Shown here piece after piece: positions 1 through 12,822 of a stretch of DNA of 64,000 bases. The number at the start of each line of letters is the position of its first letter. Position 1 is the stretch's first letter. Under the pieces are notes generated by a model. The model made no database searches and had not been told where the DNA came from. It worked only from the letters and a program-made list of their open reading frames with translations. Location: positions 220,337,415 to 220,401,414 of the forward strand of contig NC_081410.1 in assembly GCF_030272615.1 (NCBI RefSeq), given 5' to 3'. The translations under genes were made by a program, and so were the position numbers. The DNA comes from Cryptomeria japonica. Taxonomy: Eukaryota > Streptophyta > Pinopsida > Cupressales > Cupressaceae.

Positions 1-468
1 GTATAACTCCTAAGCATGCTCCCTAAACAAAGAAATAAAGGAAATATGGTTGTGGATAGGGGTTTTCCTTAGGTCAAACCCCAATTTAGGAATTAACCTT
101 GAATTGAATAATGTACATACGAAAGTAAATGCTAAGGAGATATACCTAAAATCTATAAAGGCTGATAGAAGGATTGATGATGCAATGCTCTTTGAATGTA
201 ATCAACAATGTTGAATGTAATTACATGACAAATGTATGAACATGAAAAACCTAATCACACACACATGCTTGCATGAATATTAATACATCTTTTCTCCATA
301 ATACTTGAAGGATGAAATGCAGCCTTTCATGTCTGAAAATGCTTGATGAATAATGCTTCACAAATGCACGAATGATAAGGTATGTGATGGATCAATTGCT
401 TTGAGGTGAAAATGAATTGATAGGATGTCATAGGGCTCCCTAGGTAAATTACTGATTAAGTTGACCTC
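1..468. other. Left flank, repeat-derived, no gene seen
   Basis: No coding signal is visible. The stretch at about 50-90 (a run reading ttttccttaggtcaaacccc) resembles a stretch at about 11055-11085, so this segment and the region near 11 kb may be copies of one repeat family. The last five bases (464-468, ACCTC) are the left target duplication of element A. Confidence 0.4.
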
Positions 469-1483
469 TATTAGGTCCTGGAGACAACTGAGAGGGGGGG
501 TGAATCGGTTGTTTAATAAATTCAAACCAAAAACTGTTTAACCAACTTAATGCTTAATATCGGTAAACCAGTTAAGTATGCCGGTAGATAGTGTTAATAG
601 TAAATTGCTATACTGGTAAGGATTAATGCATGAAACATAAACATAAAGTCATCCACAACACATAACACCAATATTTGTATGTGGAAACCTTGTAAAGGGA
701 AAAACCACGGTGGGAAACCTTACCCACAATCAGATGATACTACTATAGATAGTAAGTGTACATAATGGGGTCTGCACATGCAGAAAGGCCAATAGCCTAG
801 AGCTCACTGCTCAATCACAAAATGGGAGTCACACTGACTACAGTTGGATGGTTAAATCCAATAAGAATGTACTGCACAAAATAGCATCTCTATATGCTGG
901 ATTCAGTACCGATGTAATGCTGATATGCTTCTACAAAAACCTAACCTCACCTTCAAATGATGTCTTCATGTATACCTCTGCTTAATCTCGCATATACCTT
1001 CACACAAATCTTTTTTGCATTCCACACTTGATCTTTACAAATAAGATCTTACATTTATACCATAACCTAAGACTAATTTTAGTAGGTTGGCTCTACAAGA
1101 TATTACAATAAAATCATTTTATAAACAATATAATATCCGATGTAATAACCGATTGAACATGTCAGCTTAATGCATTTACAACAATAATAAATTATCTTCA
1201 TAGCGTGCCATGCTGATCTGGAAAAGATAAACCTGGACCTATTTTCCAGTAAAAGAAAATATGCAAATATGAATATACCAATGATTAATTCTTCAAAACA
1301 AAGTGTCCACATGATGTCTTCAACTTTACCAAGTGTCTTCCATATCATTCCAAGTGTCAGTGAACCATATACTAGTAACTGTGCAATAGTTACTTGCTTG
1401 CCGGTGAATGTTGTTGGATCTCCAAAGTGCTAGTTTTCAGTAGGTGTTGACATCAATGACAAAACCATACCAAAATACCAACA
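469..1483 (-). repeat. 3' LTR of element A
   Basis: On the plus strand it runs from tattaggtcctgg (first G of the terminal TG mutated) to aataccaaca. It matches 6032-7090 and 42966-44010 along its length. It holds the U5-end motif (gagagggggggtgaatc at about 490) and the conserved block around 690-720 that reads, on the minus strand, as a gtggtttttccc / gtttccaca pair, shared with other LTR families here. Confidence 0.93.
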
Positions 1484-1512
1484 ATCTCCCCCTTTGGCAT
1501 TGATGGCAACAC
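1444..1512 (-). promoter_or_regulatory. Polypurine tract within an inverted repeat, element A
   Basis: The minus-strand tract CCAAAGGGGGAGAT (plus 1484-1497) directly abuts the 3' LTR and is the expected plus-strand primer. It sits between two 20-nt arms (1444-1463 in the LTR, 1493-1512 in the internal region) that are reverse complements at 18 of 20 positions. The LTR boundary and the G-run therefore lie in a 29-nt loop. The same arrangement recurs in elements B, D, E and F. Confidence 0.85.
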
Positions 1513-1829
1513 AAGATGGAAAAACCATCAAAGTGCCAAAACAGAAATGCCAAATACCAAAAACAATCAATCTCCCTTAAAGAACAATTTCTCCCCCTAT
1601 GAACATCATGTGTTTATCCAAAGATTTATTTTTCAATACCAATCTCTCCTCAAAAGATAATGTGTTTTTCCATAGATATCTCTCCCCCTTTGACATCAAA
1701 TGCCAAAGGTACAAAATTCAAGTTCATACAAAATACCAACTACTCCCCCTGAGAAGTAGCTTCCTCATCAAAGACCGGAGTAAAAGATTTTTCTTTCAAT
1801 TCTGTCAATTGATGATAATCATCAACTGT

Positions 1830-4800
1830 CTAAGTCTCTATCGGTGGTGGTATGACTCCAAGCTGATCTCTGAGATATTCAAAAGTCTCCTTAGGGAAAG
1901 GTTTTGTGAAAATATCTGCAAGTTGTTCTTTAGTATTCACATAAACAAGTTTTATCTCCTTTTCTTCAACTTTTTCCCTTAGAAAATTCAGTTTGATAGA
2001 AACATGTTTTGTTTTAGAATGTAATACCAGATTCTTAGATATATCAATTGCTGCAGTGTTATCACAATATATAGTAATAGGTTCCTTGCATTTTACCTTT
2101 ATGTCTTTCAACATTTGTTTAAGCCATAGTACCTATGTACAGTTAGTTGCTACTGCAACATATTCTGATTCTGCTGTTGATAAAGATGTACAAATCTGTT
2201 TCTTACTCAACCAAGAAACTAATCTCTTTCCAAGAAAGAATGCTCCTCCAATGGTGCTTTTTCTATCATCCACATCTCCTGCCCAATTTGCATCTGTGTA
2301 TGCACATAGGTCAAAATTTTCATCTCTAGGATACCATAATCCAAGATTTGTTGTGCCTTGTAAGTATCAGAAAATCCTTTTTACTACTGATTCATGATTT
2401 TCCCTAGGATTACTTTGAAATCTAGAAACAATACATACTGCATTCATAATATCAGGCCTGGTTTGTGTCAAATACAGTAAACCTCCTATCATAGATTTGT
2501 ATCTAGTTGGATTAACAGGTGTAGATTCATCCCTTTGAGATAATTTGTCATTTATAGTCATAGGTGTGCTTACCGGTTTAGAGTTCTCCATCCCAAATTT
2601 CTTTAGTAATTCTTTCAAGTACTTGGATTGACTCAAAAATATACCTTTATCAGTCTGTGAAATCTGCAAACCTAAAAAGAATTTTATTTCTCCAATCATA
2701 GACATTTCAAATTCTTGTTGCATTTTAATAGAAAATTCCTCACATAATCCATCTTCTCCTCCAAAGATTATATCATCAACAAATACTTCAATAATCAAGA
2801 TGTCATCATTAGTTATTTTGTAATATAAATTGCTATCTGCATTTCCTTTAGTAAAACCAATCTTCAAAAGATACTTATCCAACCTTGCATACCAAGCTCT
2901 TGGGGCTTGTTTCAATCCATACAGAGATTTTCTTAACCTACAAACCATATCATTGTCATCTGTCAAAGAAAATCCATCAGGTTGTTCAATATATACTTCC
3001 TCTTCAAGATCTCCATTTAAAAATGCACATTTAATATCCATTTGATAAACTTTGTAGTCCTTGTGAGCTGCAAAAGCCAAGAATAATCTAACTGCCTCAA
3101 TTCTGGCTACCGGTGCAAAGGTTTCATTGTAATCAACTCCTTCTTTCTGAGAATATCCCTTACATAGTAGTCTTGTTTTATTTCTGACAACCTTACCATC
3201 TTCATTAAGTTTGTTTCTAAATACCCATTTGGTTCCAATTACATTTTTATCTTTAGGCCGGGGAACTAATGTCCAAGTATTATTTTTCTCAATTTGTCCT
3301 AATTCTTCTTCCATAGCTTTAATCCAAAATTTATCTTCACATGCCTCATTGATAGATGATGGTTCAATTTTAGAAATAAGACATACCTCTTCATTTTCCA
3401 ATCTTCCTCTTGTCATAACTCCTTTAAATTTGTTTCCAATTATCTGATCTTCGGAATGATTCAATCTTACATACCTGGGTGTCTTAGTTTGTTGTTGTTC
3501 TTCAATTATTGTGGAATCCTCTGATGATACTGGGGTAACTGGATCTTCATTCTGTACCGGTGGATCTAGTGTAGGTTTATTTGTCACAATTTCTATTGCC
3601 GGTTCAGATTCTTTATACCTTGAAGTTCCTCTGAATTGTTCTTCAATCTTTACATTTGTACTCTCAACAATTTTCTACAATCTCTTATTAAAACATCTAT
3701 ATGCTTTTCTCTTAGATGAATAACCAAGAAATATTCCTTCATCACTTCTAGGATCAAATTTTCCAATATACTCATCTCTTCTAATATAACATTTACTTCC
3801 AAAAATTCTGAAATACTTAAGAGTAGGAGTATTACCAAACCATAGTTCATGAGGGGTCTTACTGGTTTCACCTTTGATGTGAACTTTGTTGAATGTATAG
3901 ACAGCAATGCTAACTACTTCTCTCCAATACACATGTGGTAGATTTGCTTCAGATAACATACTTCTTGCTACATCCAAGATAGTTTTGTTTTTCCTTTCAA
4001 CAACTCCATTCTGCTATGGTGTCAGAGGTGCTGATAATTGTATTTTGATTCCATTCACTTCACAGAATGTATTAAAGTCCTTAGATGTGAATTATCCTCG
4101 TTGGTCTGATCTTAAACATTTGATTTTCTTACCGGTTTCATTCTCAACCATTGCTTTGAACAGTTTGAACTTTCCAAGTGCTTCTGATTTTTCTCTAAGA
4201 AAGGTAACCCAACACATTGTAGAATAACCATCAATAATTAGCATGAAATATCTATCACCTTGTAAGCTTTTAGTTCTGGCTGGACCACATAAATCAGTGT
4301 GAATTAAATCAAGAGCATTATTGGATTTTTATGGAATACTTTTGAAACTAGCTCTAACTTGTTTTCCAAATTGACATTCCTTACAAATTCTATTCTAAGG
4401 TTTTACAATTTTAGGTAGATCTCTAACTGCCTTAGAAGTACTGATTTTTACCATGCAATCAAACTTTACATGACATAGTCTCTTATGCCATAACCAACTT
4501 TCATCTATATGTGCAATCAAGCATGCCTTTTCACTGTTATTCAAATGAACTCTAGTTTGATTGTCGGTTGCAATTTCCAAACCAGTTCTATTCATGATTT
4601 TGCATTTTCCATTTTTAAATTGTAACTGAAATCCCTTCTCAACTAATTGACCAACACTTAAAAGATTATGATTTAATCCTTCAACATAGTAGACATTGTC
4701 AGTGTTATGCTTACCATCAAGAGATATTGAACCCTTACCTTTGATTGAACAGGCTTTGTCATCTCCAAATCTTACTAAACCTCCATTGTATTCTTGAAAG

Positions 4801-5975
4801 TTCAAGAATTTACCTTTGTCTCCTGTCATATGATGTGAGCATCCTGAGTCAATGATCCATTCATCCTTTGCTTCAAATTTGGCTGCTAGGGCTTGTTCTA
4901 CTGGTTGAGCAGTAAGTGCCAGTTGATCTTCTGTTATAGCAACAAAAACCCATCCATTGTCTATTGGATCCTCATCGGAATCATCAGTCACACCTTCATC
5001 AGCAATGTAACAAGATTTGTCTTTGTTCTTCTTAAATCTGTATCTCTGATATTTAGGATTAGGCTTATATGTTCTTCTAGCTTCTTCTCTTAGTCTAGCA
5101 TGTCTATCAAGGCATCTCAAAGCCATATGACCAATCTTATTGCAGTTAAAACATTTAAAGGGTGTTTTACCTTCATACTTACTTCCAATTGGACCTTGTG
5201 GCATTTTTCTTGCAAATAGTGCTTCAAGTTCTTCAAGCTCTTCATTCCCCTTCCTAGTTTCTTCAAGTTCTCTTGCATAAAAGGCTTTCCAGTCTGATTT
5301 GTCAAATGATGGAGCAGATGATGTTGATGCTTTAAAGGCCAAATCTATCTTTATAGTAGCAACAGGACCAAATTCCTCAATTTCAAAGGTTGAAAGTTTT
5401 CCAATCAATGTATCCCTAGTTACTGGTGTATTAGGCATTGTTCTTAACTCATTTATAGCAGTAACCTTCATTTTATATGCCAGTGGCAAACCTCTTAAGA
5501 TTTTTGAAACAATTTCATCCTCACTCAAGGTTCCTCCACAACATTTAATACCCAAAACAATTTCATTTACTCTTTCCATAAAAGCATAAATCCTTTCATC
5601 TTCTTCCATTTTCAGATGTTCATACCTGACTCGGAAGCTTTCAAGTTTTGCAATCTTGACTATGGAATCTCCTTCATTCAATGTTTCCAAATGATCCCAA
5701 ATAGCTTTAGCAGTAGACCTATCTGATAATCCCATGATTTATTGATCTGATAATGTGCTCAAAAGTGCTTCTCTTGCTTTGCAATCATTCTCTTCATCTT
5801 TAGCCAAGGTAGTTGGAGCAATCTGACGAGCTACAGCAATAGTATAACCATTCTTTGTAACTTCCTAGATGTCTTTACCTATGCAATTCAGATGTGTCTC
5901 CATCCTGATCTTCCATATCCCATAGTTGGTTCCATCAAGTTTAGGACTATCCTTCCTAAAATAATTAGTAGACAT
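1830..5975 (-). pseudogene. gag-pol: Element A gag-pol polyprotein, nonsense-riddled
   Basis: One frame of 1,382 codons runs from the ATG at 5975 to the TAG at 1830. Domains in order: gag; zinc knuckle CFNCNKIGHMALRC (CX2CX4HX4C, about residue 275); aspartic protease with DSG in WIIDSGCSHHM (about 376); GAG-pre-integrase LWHKRLCH; integrase core; reverse transcriptase with FVDD (about 1065); RNase H ending near ADIFTKPFPKE. Nine in-frame stops interrupt it (5865, 5739, 4395, 4329, 4092, 4014, 3675, 2367, 2133) and no frameshift is needed. Several look like C-to-T or G-to-A changes (for example TAG where D has Q in NCTQ). The start is chosen because it follows the primer site by about 40 bases and reads MSTNYFRKDSPKLDG, a typical Copia gag opening. 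The product would be the full retrotransposition machinery; this copy cannot make it. Confidence 0.93.
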
Positions 5976-6016
5976 TGGATCTCCTCAAGTTGTTAAACTT
6001 CTGCAACAGAGGACTA

Positions 6017-6029
6017 GGCTCTGATACCA
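6017..6029 (-). other. Primer binding site, element A
   Basis: Minus-strand TGGTATCAGAGCC, complementary to the 3' end of initiator methionine tRNA, lies two bases inside the 5' LTR. It fixes the orientation of element A and is the same primer site used by B, C, D and F. Confidence 0.93.
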
Positions 6030-6031
6030 AT

Positions 6032-7090
6032 TGTTAGGTCTCGGAGACAACTGAGAGGTTGGGGTGAATTAGTTGTCTAATAAATTCAAACCAAAAACTA
6101 TTTAACCAACTTAATGCTTAATACCGGTAAACCAATTAAGTATGTCGGTAGATAGTGTTAACAGTAAATTGCTATACTGGTAAGGATTAATGCATGAAAC
6201 ATAAACATAAAGTCATCCACAACACATAACACCAGTATTTGTAGGTGGAAACCCTGTAAGGGGAAAAACCATAGTGGGAAACCTTACCCACAATTAGATG
6301 ATACTACTACAGATAGTAAGTGTACATAATGGGGTCTGCACATGCAGAAAGGCCAACAGCCTAGAGCTCACTGCTCAATCACAAAATGGGAGTCACACTG
6401 ACTACAGTTGGATGGTTAAATCCAATAAGAATGTACTGCACAAAATAGCATCTCCATATGTTGGATTCAATACCAGTGTAATGTTGATATGCTTCTACAA
6501 AAACCTAACTTCACCTTCAAATGATGTCTTTGTGTATACCTCTACTTAATCTCGCATATACCTTCACACAAATCTTTTTCGCATTCCACACTTGATCTTT
6601 ACAAATAAGATCTTAAATTTATACCATAACCTAAGACCAATTTTAGTAGGTCGACTCTACAAGATATTACAATAAAATCATTTTACAAACAATATAATAT
6701 CTGATGTAATAACTGATTGCACATGTCGGCTTAATGCATTTACAACAATAATAAATCATCTTCATAGCGTGCCATGCTGATCTAGAAAAGATAAACCTGT
6801 TGGTGTAACCTTAGATAACCTGGACCTATTTGCCGGTAAAAGCAAATATGCAAATATGAATATGCCAATGATTAATTCTTCAAAACAAAGTGTCCACACG
6901 ATGTCTTCGACATTACCAATTGTCTTCCATATCATTCCAAGTGCTAGTGAACATTATATCTTGTCGGTGAACCATATACCAGTAACTGTGCAATAGTTAC
7001 TTGCTTGTCGGTGAATGTTGCTGGATCTCCAAAGTGCTAGTTTTCAGTAGGTGTTGACATCAATGACAAAACTATACCAAAATACCAACA
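6032..7090 (-). repeat. 5' LTR of element A
   Basis: Plus-strand tgttaggtctcgg to aataccaaca, with intact TG/CA ends. It differs from the 3' LTR by many substitutions and indels (for example an extra block near 6799-6817), so the insertion is not recent. The U3 end carries the motif gttgacatcaatgac at about 7053. Confidence 0.93.
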
Positions 7091-7358
7091 ACCTCCAATG
7101 ATCAAGTGTAGCCATGGGGACTGGAATCCATCAGGGAGATAAAGGGTTTGCTCCATTTTAAATTGGGGCTTGTTTAAGGGGGAACAATGCATTTTGAGGT
7201 TCCCTGGTCCAGGACCATGGTGCTCCATGCCCTACTGCTCCAATAAGAAAGGCTTTCCAATCAACAAACAAGGAAGGGACCTCCAAGATGGGGCCCACTA
7301 AGCAGTGTTCATGATATTAGAGTTTGAGAAGAGGACCAAAAAAAACCAAGAGAGTAGA

Positions 7359-8981
7359 TGTAGATAGGACGCACTAAAGTAGTAACACAAACATGAGGTG
7401 TGAATTGTATCAGTTAAAATTTTTGATGCTAGAAATATAGATCTCAAATATTCTTAATTTTTAATCTTTAAATTTAAAATTACAATCATATAACATTAAT
7501 AAATCATCAAAGCACAATGCACAACAAACATATGAACACCAGATTTATGTGGAAAATCTTAAGCAGAGAAAAACCATAGTGAGAATCACACTATAGGAAT
7601 ATAATTAATTACAATTTTGCCTCTAGAACTCACTACTCTTGAGAGGACTTGCAGAAATAAGGTGCACAACCTTAGGGAAAGATACAAATGACTTGCAAGG
7701 CTTAGATACATTATCGTAGGGCAAGATATAGAAAGATACGTAGAGACTCACTATCATCTAGTAGAGAAAGGGATAATTTAATAAAAAATAATAAGATCTC
7801 CTGATCATGAGATTTTTCCTAAACCACTATGTCAAGCGACCAAGATCATGGAAAACCTATATAACTTGAAACACTATCTCAAAACACTACCATGCTGAAG
7901 ATATCATCATGAAGGATCTTCACAATTGACTTTTGCACATCTTCAATATCAAATCTACTTGCAAATCATTCATTCTTGTTTTTTGTCAACTCACACACAT
8001 CCCATACCATCACTCATACATTTTCACTCCCTTATATATAATATGGGTCATTTAAACCCCTAACTAGGTGGCCATAGACAAAATAAACAATATTGCATAA
8101 ATTTGGCTATTTGAACCTAAAATATCCACTTTGATCCACTCTGGGAGATAGAGAGGACCCAAATACATCACAATACATCATTTACAAATTATTCCAATGA
8201 ACCGCAAATGCTAATACATCCTCCAAGGTAGGCATCAAATGAAACATGTAGATAAACATCAAAGCACATTAACTAGTCGGTCCAAAACTATCCTCCAAAG
8301 AAAATTAGACAATGTTGATCTATGCATGCCATGGTGAGACCGAAAGCACTAATCAAGATTATTATCCATAGTAAATACAGACCAAAAGAATATGATCCAA
8401 GTAGGATACATCACTACAGTCAAATAAAAATTAGATTAGTTGACAACACTGAACTCAGAATATCATAATTCCTCTTACCAATCAAACCATCATCTAAAAA
8501 CTAAAATAGAACACTACACAACCCATATAAACATGTCCTACAAATTTCAATACTTGAATCCACATATCTGAAAGTCACCAAGCATTCTTCCAGGCCAATT
8601 TAGATAGACAACCTTACTATCAAAATTAGTAACAACCAACTCTACCATTTGAGCAACAAAGAACCTACAAAACTAATAGTGCAACATACACAGAACATAA
8701 ACATCACACCTAGATCCACAACACATAATATTCACATACTAGAGAAATGCAAAGCATTCTCTCATTGAGACATTAAAAACTCATTGTAAAAATATTGTTT
8801 CCTACATATTCAAACTTCTGCTACACCAACCTTATGGAAACACCTTAAAACCTACACTAGACCACACAACAATACCAAAACACTCACTTCTAGACCATAT
8901 ACAACACATAGTGATGTCAATGACAACACAAGATAGGTTGACATCGATGACAACACAAAACAACAACTTGAGCTTCCAACA
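7359..8981 (-). repeat. 3' LTR of truncated Copia element G (left edge approximate)
   Basis: The right edge is firm: ccaaca at 8976-8981 is followed by ttctccccctttgtcattg, the reverse complement of a PPT. The left edge is approximate; I place it at tgtagatagg because the motif gaggtgtgaattgtatcag (about 7395) normally lies about 30 bases inside this end in the related LTRs. It contains the shared block with gtggaaaatc and gagaaaaaccatagtgagaa (7550-7590). Two copies of a gatgtcaatgacaac-like motif lie at 8913-8965. Bases 7091-7358 to the left are the host flank of element A and show no gene. Confidence 0.65.
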
Positions 8982-8995
8982 TTCTCCCCCTTTGT
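8982..8995 (-). other. Polypurine tract, element G
   Basis: Minus-strand ACAAAGGGGGAGAA directly next to the LTR start TGTTGGAAGC. It is the plus-strand primer of element G. Confidence 0.75.
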
Positions 8996-9224
8996 CATTG
9001 ATGACAAGACCACCAATAAAAAAGAGCACATATGATTAATCTCTTTTCTAATATGTAAAACATTCGCCCTTTGACATCAAAGAAAAGGGCATTGTGCTAA
9101 ACTCTCTCTCTCCCTCACTAAAAAGCACTAAAATGCAAGAGCAAAAGATGAACTCTAGAACTCCCCCTCAGATGGATGCACCACCTAAATACATCTATTT
9201 TTAAAAAGGAGGGGAAATGACACA

Positions 9225-10457
9225 AAACTTCTGCCAGAGATACTCAAAGGTATCTTTTTTCCAATGTCTTAGTAAAGATATCTACAATTTGTTATTTAGT
9301 AGGTACATACTCCAATCTGACTTCCTTCTCTGCAACCTTATCTCTTAAGAAATGATACCAGATTGCAATATGTTTAGTCTTTGAATACATTACTAGATTC
9401 TTTGAAATGTTAATAGCACTTATATTATCACGCAAAATAGGAATTGTTTCGTCATACACTACCTTGATATCTTTTAGAGTTTGTTTGATCCACATGAACT
9501 AAGTACAACAAGATGTTGCAATGTATTATACCTCTGCAATAGATAATGATACTAAATCATATTTCTTACTCAACCAAGACACCAATTTGTCTCCTAAGAA
9601 AAATGCACCACCACTTTTACTTCTTTTGTCATCTTCACATCTGACCCAATCAGCATCTATATATGCTTTCAGTGTGAAATCACCATCCTTCATATACCAT
9701 AATCCATAGTTTGCAATCCCTTTCAGATATGTGAATATCCTCTTCATCACTTGATCATGTTAATACTTAGGACTAGATTGATATCTAGCCACCAAACAAA
9801 TAGCCTACATAACATTTGTTCTTGAAGAAGTCAAACACAATAATCCTCCAATCATATATCTATACCTTTTGTTATCAACATCTGAAGATCCATCATCCTT
9901 AACTTACAACTAGTAGCCATAAAGGATGCAACCACTTTAGAATTCTCCATCTCAAACTTCTTCAACATCTCTTTGATATACTTGGTGTGAGAAAAAATAC
10001 CTTTTTTAACTTAGTAACCTGTAGACTATGGAAAAATGACAACTTGCCTATCATAGACATTTGAAATTCCTTTTGCATTTCTTCTACAATCATTCTACAT
10101 TCACTATCATCTCCTCCAAATGTGATATCATTAACATAAATAACAACAATCAACATTTTATCACTTATAATTTTGAAATAGAGATTGCAACCTGCAGTAC
10201 CTTTTCTAAAATTATATTGTGATAACTATTTATCCAACCTTGCATACTAAGCTCTAGGAGCTTGCTTAAGTCTGTAAAATGCCTCCTTCAACCTGCACAC
10301 CATATGAAGATATTTTGACAACCTTAACCCATCTGGTTGTTCAATGTATACTACTTCCTCAAGTTCTCCATTCAAGAATATTGATTTGACATTTATTTGA
10401 TATACCTTAAATTTCTTATGAGCTACAAATACAAGAAACATCCTTATAACTTTCATC
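9225..10457 (-). pseudogene. Element G: 5'-truncated Copia RT-RNase H
   Basis: Minus-strand fragments in order: reverse transcriptase (KVYQINVKSIFLNGELEE, IEQPDGLRLS, RLKQAPRA at 10456-10247); the YVDD region degraded to YVNDITFGG (10156-9962); RNase H with AYIDADWVRCEDDKRSKSGG (9750-9526) and INISKNLVMYSKTKHI (9495-9292). The frame is interrupted repeatedly. Nothing upstream of the RT palm survives: gag, protease, integrase and the 5' LTR are absent, and homology stops abruptly at about 10457. This is a dead relic; the family is recognisable Copia, close to A and B. Confidence 0.88.
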
Positions 10458-12822
10458 CTTGTGTTGTATAAAAATGGAATCGGGTAAACTAAGACATAAT
10501 CTCACTCTCATTCACACATTGGAATACGAAAGAGCCTAAGGAGATTATTCACTTTGACTACTTCTTGCAAGAGAGAGATTCAAGGAATATCTTTAGGATT
10601 TCTATTCCTTTGCTACTTATGAAGGGGAGATATGCAAAATACAGTGATATGATTAATTCAGCTAGAGAGATGACCTAAAGTGTTGAGATAAACTAAAATA
10701 CAGAAAAATGCAGAATTGAAACTGAGACACAAATCATAGAAAAGAAAATGAGATTCATATGTGCACCTGTCACCAAAATTTTAGTCCCTGATACCTAACT
10801 GAGTTGGACTACTGCAAACTAAAAAATGAGATCCTGTATTGTTGGACTACCACTAAGAACCTAAAAACTTGAAGGACCAGGCATTGGGCACCATGGTACT
10901 AGACCAAAGCACTAAGCACCTTGTCACAAAAAATTGGGACCTACTTTTGGATCTAGATTTGTAACTATGTGTTTTGTCTTTCTCAAAGATCGTGCATTCG
11001 TCAGATTTCTACACCTGTACCTGCAACATGGAAAATGGTGTTTGGGTGGCTAGATAGGGTTTTTCCTTAGTCAAACCCCTTGTTTTGGTGATTTCAACAT
11101 CCACAAATAGTCGATATTGTATTGAAAATGTGTGTGCAAGAACCTTTTGTGTGTATAAGATCTTACATGTGCCAAAATGCAAGAATTAGAGTCCTATCCT
11201 CTGATATGAGCATAAAACAATAAATGAACATAATGTAAATGAAAATACTTCAAATAAAAAATATTATAATGGATCTAAAGCAATAATGTAGATCTGAAAA
11301 TAAGTGTTGTGAAATCCATATAAATATATGAAAATAACTTGAAACAATACCAAACCCTAAGGGAGAGGTACAAGCTAATCAATAGTCGATGATCTCCTAT
11401 TATTCTTCAATATCTTCAAAGCTTAAGTTGATGAAAAATGGTTGATGAAGACTTGATGATTTCATTATTTGCTAATTAAAGACTTCACATAACATGTACT
11501 TTCACTTTACAAGAGGCTCCTTTAATTGCTAGAGTTGTTGGATCCCTCAAATGAGGAAAGGAAAGGCTATATGTATGAAACCCTAAATTTTTTTATCATA
11601 AGCTGACCTAGAAATGATATAATTTTGCACATATCTAGATTTAACTATTATAATATAGCCAAAACATGATCCTGAAATCCGAGGAGAAAAATTTGGGACC
11701 ATGGTGAATCACCATGGTGCAATCAACTTTTTCCATTTTTTTAGGGATGCGAGGTATCACGATTATAATGTCAACCCTGGGTGGATGCAATAATTCAAGA
11801 TGTTTAGATATGTAAAATCAGGCCTTGAAGGTCAAAAATAGGACATAAATAGTGACTTTCATGAATTAATTAATTGAAAGAATAAAAGAACAAGGGGCAC
11901 ACTTAGGATTAAGTGCCCAATTTTATAATGCATAGAGGGATGAAAGAGGACTTTAGATTTAATCAAATTAAATGTTTAAAGAGAATTTACAATGCAAGAT
12001 GCAACACACTAAGGTGGGTGCTAACCTAAGTGTAGAATTGTATCACCCAATTAAGGGTGTATAATTTACGATACTACATTTATCCCCCACTTTAGTGGTC
12101 ATGTGACAATACGTGCATATGCAAGCTAAAGTACAGAAAAGTAAACATTTCATGAAAGAGGATATATCCATAAGGTGTCGAACGAAGCCCCCAACTGTAT
12201 CTATAGTACACTATTAGGAACCACATCCTACAAAACCACATTGTTAGATAAAATCGCAAAATCACCTAAATTCTTACTAAGGAATGATGAAATTCAAGGG
12301 TAGCTATATGCCCCTCCTATTTTGGCTTGCTAATTAGTGGGTTGAAACAGGGTAACATGTTTACCACATCGAATTGTAACTAGAGGTGATGACAAATGCT
12401 CAAAAAGAATCTTGATACAAGATCAAAGTATATCATGGAACATTTGGTATGAAAGAGAACTGAAAAATGATTTCAACACAACCAAGTGTGCGTAAACTAG
12501 AATTCCCTAGCTCAAGATATGAATGATTAAGCAGGAAATGAAGAATTAGGGTTTTAGAAAAAGTCAATGCCTTAAATAGTGATAATGACACTATTCATTT
12601 GTCATTTTCACCTTTTATCTTGGAGTGCAAAAGAGGAGCCAACATAGCACTAGAGATGCCTTGATGATGACTCGAGATGCCCACATGGATGGGTATTCTA
12701 TGGCACGTTGTGATCGAGGATCGCCCGCTTGATGAGGTTAGTCTACTCAACTACCTTCATCCTTTCTATTGACTTTTGGTTGACTAAATTTAACTTTATT
12801 GAATAGGTAGGAGCCCTCATTG
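10458..12822. other. Non-coding repeat debris, no gene seen
   Basis: No convincing ORF. A probable LTR end lies at 12078: cgatactaca is followed by tttatcccccacttt, which on the minus strand reads as a PPT (AAAGTGGGGGATAAA) followed by TGTAGTATCG. An LTR could extend left from there to about 11040, where the text resembles the window's first 100 bases, but the far edge is not defined. The segment is interrupted at 12822 by element E; 12818-12822 (CATTG) is E's left target duplication. Confidence 0.45.

Larger units (their letters stand above)
469..7090 (-). mobile_element. Element A: full-length Ty1/Copia LTR retrotransposon
   Basis: Complete element of about 6.6 kb on the minus strand. Two LTRs (469-1483 and 6032-7090) are flanked by an exact 5-bp target duplication ACCTC (464-468 and 7091-7095). 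The minus-strand order is 5' LTR, primer site, gag, protease, integrase, reverse transcriptase, RNase H, polypurine tract, 3' LTR, which is the Copia order. Between the pol end and the PPT (1498-1829) lies a non-coding 3' stretch with several ctccccct runs. The coding frame is dead, so the element is not autonomous now. A solo LTR of the same family lies at 42966-44010. Confidence 0.95.

Noticed and set aside
6017-6029. tRNA gene fragment
   Set aside because: TGGTATCAGAGC strings at LTR edges are primer sites; no tRNA cloverleaf sequence surrounds any of them.
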